Positions 1-5,170 of a stretch of DNA of 5,170 nucleotides are shown here, one piece after another; the first letter of the stretch is position 1, and each line of letters begins with the position of its first letter. Location of the stretch: assembly GCA_018716005.1 (NCBI GenBank), contig DVKN01000100.1, forward strand, positions 1 through 5,170, given 5' to 3'. The notes under the pieces were generated by a model. The model saw only the letters and a program-made list of their open reading frames with translations, did no database searches and was not told where the DNA came from. The translations under genes and the position numbers were made by a program. The DNA is from Candidatus Scatomorpha stercoravium. Lineage in GTDB: Bacteria > Bacillota > Clostridia > Oscillospirales > Oscillospiraceae.

Positions 1-203
1 GCTCGAGGTATTCGAGCAGCTTTGAACTCATAGACTCCGTGAAGCCTAGCGTCGCCGTCGTCTCGGTGGGCTACAACAGCTACGGCCACCCGACGGAGGA
101 CGCCCTCGCGCGCGTTATGACCTCCGGAGCCGAGGTCTACAGGACGGACGAAAACGGCAGCGTCACGATAAGGACGGATGAATATGGCGAAGAAGGACGA
201 TAA
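1..203 (+). CDS. comEC: ComEC family DNA-uptake protein, C-terminal tail (partial)
   Basis: This is the 3' end of a gene that begins outside the window; it is open from base 3 to a TAA at 201-203. The 66 visible residues include VAVVSVGYNSYGHP followed by EDALARVMTSGAEVYRTDENGSVTI. These match the end of the metallo-beta-lactamase-like domain that closes ComEC/Rec2 proteins, where the GxNxYGHP stretch and the final 'YRTDxxGxV' strand are typical. ComEC is the inner-membrane channel that carries single-stranded DNA into the cell during natural transformation. Only the soluble C-terminal part is visible, so whether the whole protein is intact cannot be judged. The gene overlaps the start of holA by 20 to 26 bases, which suggests co-transcription. 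The comEC-holA order is common in Firmicutes. The identification rests on recalled family motifs and on this neighbour. Confidence 0.85.
   Translation, partial: SRYSSSFELIDSVKPSVAVVSVGYNSYGHPTEDALARVMTSGAEVYRTDENGSVTIRTDEYGEEGR
170..174 (+). promoter_or_regulatory. Ribosome binding site that decides the holA start
   Basis: AAGGA at 170-174 lies inside the comEC coding end. It is 9 bases before the ATG at 184 but only 3 bases before the in-frame ATG at 178. The spacing favours 184 as the real holA start. Confidence 0.5.
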
Positions 204-1218
204 ACTCAACTATAAACAGCTCAGCGCGGAGCTCAAGGCCGGGGGCCCCGAGCGGCTCTATATACTCCACGGCGAGGAGGACTACCTGCTCGAGAGCTTC
301 GTGCGGGAGCTCACGGCGGCCTGCCTCCCCGAGGGCGCGGACGACTTCAGCTTCCGCGAGCTCTCCGGCGAGCAGCTCACCATGCAGCTCCTGGCCGACA
401 GCGTGAACTCCCTGCCATTCGCGACGGAGCGCACGCTCACGCTCGTGCGCGGCTGGGACGTAAACCGCCTGCGCGACGCCGACGTCAAGGCGCTCGAGCG
501 CATAGTCTCCGACATACCCGACTTCGCCACGCTGGCCGTGATATGCCGCGGCGCGCAGGAGCCGGACGGGCGGCTCAAGCCCGTGAAGCTGCTGCGCAAA
601 TACGGCCGCGACGTCAACTTCACCGAGCAGGACGCCGGCGCGCTCGTGAACTGGATACGCCGCCGCTTCCGCGCCCTGGGCAAGGACGCCGACCCCGCAG
701 CCGCCGAGGCGCTCATCTACGCCAGCGGCAGCCTCATGAATTCGCTCGTGCCGGAGATAGAGAAGATAGCCGCCGGCACGGCCTCGGAGCGCGTCACGGC
801 CGCCGACGTCGAGGCGCTGGCCTTCCGCATACCGGAGACGCGGGCCTTCGACATGACCGACGCCATAAGCGCGCGCGACTTTGATACGGCCGCGCGGCTT
901 TTGGGCGACCTCTTCGACATGGGCGAGGAGCCGCTGAAGGTCCTCGGCGCGGTGGGCTACAATATGCGCCGCCTCTACGCCGCGCGCCTCGCCGCCGAGT
1001 ACCGGGCCGGGGACGAGTACATAAAGCGCGTCACCGGCGTAAAATACGACTTCGTGCTCAAGAAGCTCAAGGCCAGCGCCTCGCGCTATTCCCTCGCCGG
1101 GCTCAGGCGCGCTGTGGAGCTCTGCGCGGAGACGGATTACGCCATAAAGAGCTCCTACGCCGGGGATACGGAGCTCCTGGGCGAGCTCCTCGCCCGCTTC
1201 GCGGTGGAATGCGCATGA
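184..1218 (+). CDS. holA: DNA polymerase III delta subunit (clamp loader)
   Basis: The product (344 residues from the ATG at 184, or 346 from the ATG at 178) is the delta subunit of the DNA polymerase III clamp loader. In this complex delta opens the beta sliding clamp so that it can be loaded on primed DNA. Near the N terminus, residues 25-38 read LYILHGEEDYLLES, the usual signature of the family (L-Y-x-L-x-G-E-E-x-Y-L). An AAA+-like fold without a nucleotide-binding P-loop follows, as expected for delta. The C-terminal third is helical (from about DMTDAISARDFDTAARLL to ELLGELLARF) and corresponds to the collar domain. The length is normal for the family. The start at 184 is preferred for its ribosome-site spacing. 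The gene overlaps comEC upstream and the next gene downstream (ATGA), so the three probably form one transcript. Isoleucine is encoded by ATA in 11 of 12 positions. The rpsT gene that often follows holA in Firmicutes is not here. Confidence 0.93.
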   Translation: MAKKDDKLNYKQLSAELKAGGPERLYILHGEEDYLLESFVRELTAACLPEGADDFSFRELSGEQLTMQLLADSVNSLPFATERTLTLVRGWDVNRLRDADVKALERIVSDIPDFATLAVICRGAQEPDGRLKPVKLLRKYGRDVNFTEQDAGALVNWIRRRFRALGKDADPAAAEALIYASGSLMNSLVPEIEKIAAGTASERVTAADVEALAFRIPETRAFDMTDAISARDFDTAARLLGDLFDMGEEPLKVLGAVGYNMRRLYAARLAAEYRAGDEYIKRVTGVKYDFVLKKLKASASRYSLAGLRRAVELCAETDYAIKSSYAGDTELLGELLARFAVECA

Positions 1219-1814
1219 TAAAGGTCAGGGAAGTCATCGTCTGCGAGGGGCGCTACGATAAGGACACGCTCAGCCAGGTCTTCGACGCCGTCATCATAGA
1301 GACGGGCGGCTTCGGCGTCTTCAACGACCGCGAGAAGCTCGCCCTCCTGCGCCGCCTGGCCGAGGCGCGCGGGCTCATAATCCTCACGGACAGCGACGGC
1401 GCGGGCTTCCAGATACGCGGCTACCTAAAGGGCGCGATAGACCCCGCGCGGGTGAAGCACGCGTACATACCGGACGTGCCCGGCCGCGAGAGGCGCAAGA
1501 AGGCCGGCTCGAAGGCCGGGACGCTCGGCGTCGAGGGCATGAGCCCCGAGGTGCTCACGGAGGCCCTGCGCCGCGCGGGCGCGACCTTCGGCGACGGGCC
1601 GGAGCCGGGCGCGCGCGCCTCGCTCGGCGGGGCGGATATGTACGCCCTCGGCCTCGCCGGCGGGCCGGACAGCTCCGCGCGCCGCGCCGCGCTCTTAAAG
1701 CGCCTCGGCCTCCCGGAGAAGCTGCGCGGTCCCGCCCTGCGCGACGTGCTCGGCGCGCTCTATACCCGCGATGAGCTCGCAGCGGAGCTCAGAGAGCTTG
1801 GTTTTCCTCTATGA
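1215..1814 (+). CDS. rnmV: RNase M5-like TOPRIM nuclease with DUF4093-type C terminus
   Basis: The product (199 residues) resembles ribonuclease M5, which trims both ends of precursor 5S rRNA on the ribosomal protein-bound particle in low-GC Gram-positives. The N-terminal TOPRIM domain shows the catalytic glutamate in VIVCEGRYDK (E11) and the acidic pair in LTDSDGAG (D59, D61). The GVEG motif at 105-108 and a C-terminal helical region from about residue 109 fit the DUF4093/RNase M5 C-terminal domain. Bacillus M5 has a DPDFPG-type acidic motif, whereas this one has DSDGAG, closer to primase-like TOPRIMs. It is therefore a divergent clostridial form and its substrate is inferred. The ATG at 1215 is preferred over that at 1209 because GGTGGA at 1203-1208 gives 6 bases of spacing. 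The ATG overlaps the holA stop as ATGA, implying translational coupling. In Bacillus this gene sits beside ksgA, not holA. The last 26 bases overlap a gene on the opposite strand. Confidence 0.78.
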   Translation: MIKVREVIVCEGRYDKDTLSQVFDAVIIETGGFGVFNDREKLALLRRLAEARGLIILTDSDGAGFQIRGYLKGAIDPARVKHAYIPDVPGRERRKKAGSKAGTLGVEGMSPEVLTEALRRAGATFGDGPEPGARASLGGADMYALGLAGGPDSSARRAALLKRLGLPEKLRGPALRDVLGALYTRDELAAELRELGFPL

Positions 1815-2037
1815 CCGCGCCGGCTATCACGGCCGCGAGCAGCACGGCCTGCGGCAGGCGCGCCAGCTCATAGGCCAGCTGGTAGACATAATTCGTTTCG
1901 ATGGAGTATGTACCCGCGCACGCGAGCAGCATCCAGCTGCAAAACAGCATCACGCAGCTCAGCTGCAATGACCTGAGCGTTATCTCCCAGGCGGGAGGGG
2001 ACATGGCGAGTATGCGCCGCAGCAGTTTCACAGTCAT
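1789..2037 (-). CDS. Small hydrophobic protein of unknown function, probable two membrane segments
   Basis: I do not recognise a named family. The 82-residue product begins MTVKLLRRILAMSPPAWEIT. It has two hydrophobic stretches, about residues 24-41 (including VMLFCSWMLLAC) and 63-76 (AVLLAAVIAGAV), and ends in charged EENQAL. A basic N terminus before the first stretch fits a membrane protein with both ends in the cytoplasm. The frame stays open to 2094 (101 residues), but neither the ATG at 2092-2094 nor that at 2035-2037 has a good ribosome site. I prefer 2037 because the KLLRR start gives a normal basic leader. Codon choice supports a real gene: leucine is mostly CTG or CTC, alanine GCC or GCG, and ATA appears for isoleucine as in neighbouring genes. 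It converges on rnmV with a 26-base overlap. TATACT at 2053-2048 on this strand is a possible -10 but has no clear -35. Confidence 0.55.
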   Translation of the reverse strand: MTVKLLRRILAMSPPAWEITLRSLQLSCVMLFCSWMLLACAGTYSIETNYVYQLAYELARLPQAVLLAAVIAGAVIEENQAL

Positions 2038-2077
2038 CACCAAGACGAGTATAACGCCGCGAAGGGCCCCGGAACAA

Positions 2078-2092
2078 GGCAAAAAATTTGCC
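2078..2092. repeat. Short AT-rich inverted repeat
   Basis: GGCAAAAAATTTGCC has 6-base arms (GGCAAA/TTTGCC) around a 3-base AAA centre. It lies between the likely start of the leftward small membrane protein gene and the nrdR promoter, in an otherwise GC-rich stretch. It could be a regulator site or chance; no known operator was recognised. Confidence 0.25.
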
Positions 2093-2131
2093 ATTCCGCG
2101 CGGATTTGGTATGGCGCGGTGCGGGATGCTG

Positions 2132-2140
2132 TGGTATACT
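2132..2140 (+). promoter_or_regulatory. Extended -10 promoter for nrdR
   Basis: TGGTATACT reads as an extended -10 element: TGn at 2132-2134 followed by TATACT at 2135-2140, which matches TATAAT at five of six bases. No good -35 is seen at 17 bases upstream (TGGCGC), which is usual for extended -10 promoters. Transcription would start near 2147, giving a leader of about 28 bases before the nrdR ATG. I saw no clear NrdR box here. Confidence 0.6.
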
Positions 2141-2174
2141 TATGTAAAGTTGCTAACACCGGAGGGTTGTACAT

Positions 2175-2636
2175 ATGAAATGCCCGTACTGCGGCTACTC
2201 CGAGAGCCGCGTGATTGACTCCCGCCCCGCCGAGGAGGGCGCTACGATACGCCGCCGCCGCGAGTGCCTGGCCTGCTCGAAGCGCTTCACGACCTACGAG
2301 ATAATCGAGCGCCTGCCCCTGGTCGTCATAAAGCGCGACGGCTCGCGCCAGACCTTCGACAAGGTCAAGCTCATAAACGGCATGGTGCGGGCCTGCGAGA
2401 AGCGCCCCGTCGCCCTGCCCGACCTCGAGCGCATAGCCGACGACATCGAGCAGGAGCTCCAGAGCAACCTCGAGCGCGAGATAAGCACCACCGAGATAGG
2501 CGAGATGGTCATGGACCGCCTCAAGGACGTCGACGAGGTCGCCTACGTCCGCTTCGCCAGCGTCTACCGCAGCTTCAAGGACATCAACACCTTCATGGAG
2601 GAGCTCACGAAGCTCCTGAAGCAGAAGGAGAAATAA
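2175..2636 (+). CDS. nrdR: Transcriptional repressor NrdR
   Basis: The product (153 residues) is NrdR, the nucleotide-sensing repressor of ribonucleotide reductase operons. It binds NrdR boxes when its ATP-cone domain is loaded with dATP and ATP. The N-terminal zinc ribbon is complete: CPYC at residues 3-6 and CLAC at 31-34, with the conserved VIDSRPAEEGATIRRRREC between them. The ATP-cone follows from about residue 49 (VIKRDGSRQTFDKVKL) to about 139, with the conserved AYVRFASVYRSFKDI near its end. Length and motifs are canonical. The ATG at 2175 has a strong ribosome site, GGAGGG at 2161-2166, with 8 bases of spacing, and a promoter just upstream. ATA encodes 7 of 11 isoleucines. No ribonucleotide reductase gene is in the window, so its targets lie elsewhere. 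No terminator is evident before the next gene 51 bases downstream. Confidence 0.97.
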   Translation: MKCPYCGYSESRVIDSRPAEEGATIRRRRECLACSKRFTTYEIIERLPLVVIKRDGSRQTFDKVKLINGMVRACEKRPVALPDLERIADDIEQELQSNLEREISTTEIGEMVMDRLKDVDEVAYVRFASVYRSFKDINTFMEELTKLLKQKEK

Positions 2637-2687
2637 TCCGCCGCCCCGCCGCGCGCGTGCAGAACCGCAGGGAGGGAGATTGCTTAC

Positions 2688-2990
2688 ATGAACATCGCCT
2701 ATATCCTTGCCGGAATCCTGTTTGCAGCCGCTTTCCTTGCCGTTGGGCGCTGGTTCAAGTGCGGTAACGGCTGGAAATGGCGCGCCCTGTCCGTTATCGC
2801 CGAGAAGTTCGACAAGAGGAAGACCGAGAGCTTCATCGGCGGGCTCATATACGCCGTCGCCATTGTGACCGGCGGCGTGATGACGGCGGCCGGGATGCTG
2901 GACAGCGACGCGCTCGCCGCCGCGGCGACGGGGCTGCCGCTCACTGTCGGCCTCGCCGGTTTCGTGTACTATCTCGCCGTCCGCGGCTAG
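2688..2990 (+). CDS. Small integral membrane protein of unknown function (three predicted segments)
   Basis: I cannot assign this 100-residue protein with confidence. It shows three hydrophobic stretches: about residues 4-20 (AYILAGILFAAAFLAVG), 50-69 (IGGLIYAVAIVTGGVMTAAG) and 78-97 (AAATGLPLTVGLAGFVYYLA). The loop at 21-48 is rich in Lys and Arg and is probably cytoplasmic. The overall plan, a hydrophobic start, a basic loop with EKFDKRK, then two more segments, is reminiscent of small DUF3784-type membrane proteins, but that is only a suggestion. The ATG has a good purine-rich ribosome site (GGAGGGAG at 2671-2678). Codon use differs from its neighbours: ATA encodes only 1 of 7 isoleucines, and CTT and GTT codons appear near the start. 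It may be read through from nrdR, as no terminator is seen between them. Its TAG stop shares CTAG with the stop of the opposing gene. Confidence 0.7.
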   Translation: MNIAYILAGILFAAAFLAVGRWFKCGNGWKWRALSVIAEKFDKRKTESFIGGLIYAVAIVTGGVMTAAGMLDSDALAAAATGLPLTVGLAGFVYYLAVRG

Positions 2991-3364
2991 AATACGCTCG
3001 CCCAGCCGACGCGCTCCATCTCATAGAGGCTGCGGACGTGGCCGGCGAGGGCGGGGTACATCTCCCGCGCGCCGCCGCTCCCGGCCTCGAGCGCGCCGAC
3101 GAGGTCGTGGAAGCCGTAGGTCACGGCGTCGATCTCCGTGTGGCGGATGAATATGCCCGTGTAGGCCTCGCGCGAGTGCCAGCGCTCGTGCGCCGCGTCC
3201 GCGAGGGCGAGGGCGCGGGAGTAATCCCCGGCCTCACAGGCGGCCTCGGACTCTGCGAGCGCCTCGCAGAGCTCGCCCGTGAAGAGCTCGAGGAAGCTCG
3301 TGTTGTACGCGCCGCCCGCGAAGAGCGCGAAGAGCAGGACGGCCGCGAAAAGCTCTTTTTTCAT
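2987..3364 (-). CDS. DUF4363 family protein, membrane-anchored
   Basis: The product (125 residues) fits the DUF4363 family. It has an N-terminal hydrophobic anchor (about residues 5-20, LFAAVLLFALFAGGAY), then a helical region: ELCEALAESEAACEAGDYSRALALADAAHERW, with the typical 'GDxxxALxLxxxxxxxW' pattern, a middle FIRHTEIDAV motif, and a closing MERVGW. These patterns resemble an extracytoplasmic helical bundle held by one membrane segment. Function is unknown, but this family is frequently encoded next to DUF421 (YetF-like) proteins, as here, so the two probably act together at the membrane. Its ATG at 3362-3364 overlaps the yetF stop as ATGA, and AGGAG at 3377-3373 gives 8 bases of spacing, so translation is likely coupled. 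It converges on the upstream + strand gene, with the two stops sharing CTAG. Confidence 0.8.
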   Translation of the reverse strand: MKKELFAAVLLFALFAGGAYNTSFLELFTGELCEALAESEAACEAGDYSRALALADAAHERWHSREAYTGIFIRHTEIDAVTYGFHDLVGALEAGSGGAREMYPALAGHVRSLYEMERVGWASVF

Positions 3365-4041
3365 GCCTCTTTCTCCTTTTTGGCGGCGAAAATCAGGGCG
3401 TTCCTATCGGCGACGGCGAGATACGCCTCCTTCGCTGACGATATCCCGCGCCGCCTGAGCTCGAGCGAGAGCCAGCCGGCGTCGCGGCCCAGATAGGCGA
3501 GGTTGTCGCCCATGACGCGCCCGTCGTTGACGACGATGACGGCGTAGCCGCCGTTCCCCGGCGAGATGCCGAGGTCCGCCGCCGTCGCCGGGCGGTGCTC
3601 CGGATAGAGCACGGCGTTTAATTCCCCGTCGGTTTCCAGCACAGCGTATTGCACCTGGCGCAAATCTGTGATATCCTTACTGCGCAGCTGCTCCATGAGC
3701 TCGTCGGGCGTCACGCGGCTGCGGCGCATTTCGCGCTGGTTTATCCGCCCGTCCTCGATGAGGAAGCCCGGCCTTCCGAAGAGGGCCGAGCGCAGGCGCG
3801 GCGAGCACATGGCCGCGCCGGATATGAGCACCTCGCAGCAGAAGAGCACAGCTATGGGCAGCAGCCCGTTCAGGAGCGGTATACCTATGTCCTGCAGCGG
3901 GTGCGCGCCGAGGTCGGCTATGAGCACCGCCACGGCGAGCTCGGGCAGCTCGAGCTCGCTGAGCTGGCGCTTGCCCATGAGCCGCATGGACAAGAGCAGC
4001 GCGAAGTATACGATCAGCGTGCGTATTATCACTATGATCAA
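3361..4041 (-). CDS. yetF: DUF421 / YetF family membrane protein
   Basis: The product (226 residues) belongs to the YetF/DUF421 family. Three hydrophobic segments are visible: about residues 2-21, 35-46 (weaker, ending in the conserved VLIADLGAHP) and 56-77. The family signature MGKRQLSELELPELAVA lies at 22-38. The C-terminal soluble part is characteristic, with FGRPGFLIEDGRI at 88-100 followed by a T-x-D-E-L-x-x-x-L-R-x-K-x-I motif and VQYAVLETDGELNAVLYPE. Related proteins are found in spore-forming Firmicutes, some linked to spore membrane properties, but the molecular role is not settled, so the symbol is a family label. The start is TTG at 4041-4039, chosen because GGGGGGTGAT (4054-4045) lies just upstream, close to the ideal ribosome-binding sequence, with about 7 bases of spacing. 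It heads a two-gene operon with DUF4363 and is divergent from guaA. Confidence 0.85.
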   Translation of the reverse strand: MIIVIIRTLIVYFALLLSMRLMGKRQLSELELPELAVAVLIADLGAHPLQDIGIPLLNGLLPIAVLFCCEVLISGAAMCSPRLRSALFGRPGFLIEDGRINQREMRRSRVTPDELMEQLRSKDITDLRQVQYAVLETDGELNAVLYPEHRPATAADLGISPGNGGYAVIVVNDGRVMGDNLAYLGRDAGWLSLELRRRGISSAKEAYLAVADRNALIFAAKKEKEA

Positions 4042-4044
4042 GCT

Positions 4045-4054
4045 ATCACCCCCC
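4045..4054 (-). promoter_or_regulatory. Strong ribosome binding site for the TTG-start yetF gene
   Basis: Read leftward, GGGGGGTGAT differs from the ideal AGGAGGTGAT only near its 5' end. It is followed by AGC and then the TTG start codon. This site supports the non-ATG start over the internal GTG three codons later. It sits within the 41-base gap shared with guaA. Confidence 0.6.
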
Positions 4055-4070
4055 GCATATTCTTACCAAC

Positions 4071-4077
4071 TTGGAGG
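4071..4077 (+). promoter_or_regulatory. Ribosome binding site that decides the guaA start
   Basis: TTGGAGG ends 5 bases before the ATG at 4083. The frame also opens at a TTG at 4071, but that codon is part of this ribosome site, so the ATG at 4083 is the true start. Confidence 0.7.
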
Positions 4078-4082
4078 CAAAT

Positions 4083-5063
<981 letters not shown>

Positions 5064-5073
5064 CGCTCGAAAC

Positions 5074-5107
5074 GGCGAAAACCCGCATGAATACAGGCTT
5101 TTTTGCC
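5074..5107 (+). terminator. Possible weak terminator after guaA
   Basis: Eleven bases past the guaA stop, GGCGAAAA (5074-5081) can pair with TTTTTGCC (5100-5107), with one G-T pair, around an 18-base loop in which CC and GG may add pairs. The run of six T lies within the 3' arm, with none after it, so this is not a textbook intrinsic terminator. It is the only hairpin-like candidate in the gap. Confidence 0.3.
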
Positions 5108-5121
5108 CGTCCATACTGCTC

Positions 5122-5140
5122 TTGATACTGGATTGATACT
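5122..5140 (+). repeat. Direct repeat TTGATACT x2, 11-base period
   Basis: TTGATACT occurs at 5122-5129 and again at 5133-5140, separated by GGA, so the copies recur every 11 bases, about one helical turn. A further partial copy, ATACT, is at 5113-5117. The second copy overlaps the putative -35 element of the promoter at the right edge, so the array could bind a regulator there. Confidence 0.5.
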
Positions 5141-5162
5141 ATTTGTGTCCGCCCGGTATTCT
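5133..5162 (+). promoter_or_regulatory. Putative promoter reading out of the right edge
   Basis: TTGATA at 5133-5138 matches the -35 consensus at five of six bases. It is 18 bases before TATTCT at 5157-5162, which matches the -10 consensus at four of six. Transcription would begin near 5169 and run into the unseen gene to the right. The stretch is AT-richer than its surroundings, which supports a regulatory role. Confidence 0.4.
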
Positions 5163-5170
5163 CAAGAGAA

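Noticed and set aside
2095..2174. NrdR boxes for autoregulation of nrdR
   Set aside because: I looked for the A-C-A-C-w-A-T-A-T type palindrome pair near the promoter and found no convincing match.
1901..2218. A 105-codon + strand frame across the small membrane gene and the nrdR start
   Set aside because: It runs through the nrdR promoter and ribosome site and into nrdR out of frame; its product has no coherent features.
2637..2687. Terminator between nrdR and the next gene
   Set aside because: The stretch is GC-rich (ccgccgccccgccgcgcg) but has no paired arms and no T-tract.
2777..3496. A 239-codon open frame on the + strand
   Set aside because: It overlaps the small membrane protein gene in another frame and runs antisense to DUF4363 and yetF. 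The product is Arg/Ala-rich without motifs, so it is a GC-driven shadow.
4042..4082. A purine riboswitch or attenuator ahead of guaA
   Set aside because: The gap is only 41 bases and is filled by two ribosome sites; no aptamer-sized fold or terminator is possible without entering yetF coding sequence.

Overview
The window looks like ordinary chromosome from a GC-rich member of the Clostridia, most like the Oscillospiraceae and relatives. This is an inference from family content: a Firmicutes-type comEC-holA junction, an RNase M5-type TOPRIM protein, nrdR, and a paired DUF421/DUF4363 module. Isoleucine is written mostly as ATA in several genes despite the high GC content (11 of 12 Ile codons in holA), which is a recognisable habit of this genome. 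Coding density is very high and many genes overlap by a few bases.

Layout from left to right. The + strand starts with the C-terminal tail of comEC (DNA uptake channel), overlapping holA (clamp-loader delta subunit of DNA polymerase III), which in turn overlaps an RNase M5-like gene (rnmV, 5S rRNA maturation). A short gene for a small membrane protein on the - strand converges on rnmV. A good extended -10 promoter then drives nrdR, the ribonucleotide reductase repressor, followed by a 100-residue membrane protein of unknown function on the + strand. That gene converges on a two-gene - strand operon, yetF-like DUF421 followed by DUF4363, and the two opposing stop codons share the palindrome CTAG. 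Divergent from yetF, with only 41 bases between them, is guaA. It encodes only the ATP-pyrophosphatase and dimerisation part of GMP synthase, without the usual glutamine amidotransferase domain. The right edge carries a weak hairpin with a T-tract and a likely promoter, preceded by a direct repeat, reading out of the window.

The genes are mostly housekeeping: replication, RNA processing, dNTP control and purine synthesis. I see no defence system, mobile element, CRISPR array, tRNA or rRNA, and no convincing undescribed multi-gene system. The points most worth a second look are the standalone GMP synthase subunit, the RNase M5 variant placed next to holA, the two small unassigned membrane proteins, and the repeat/promoter arrangement at the right end.
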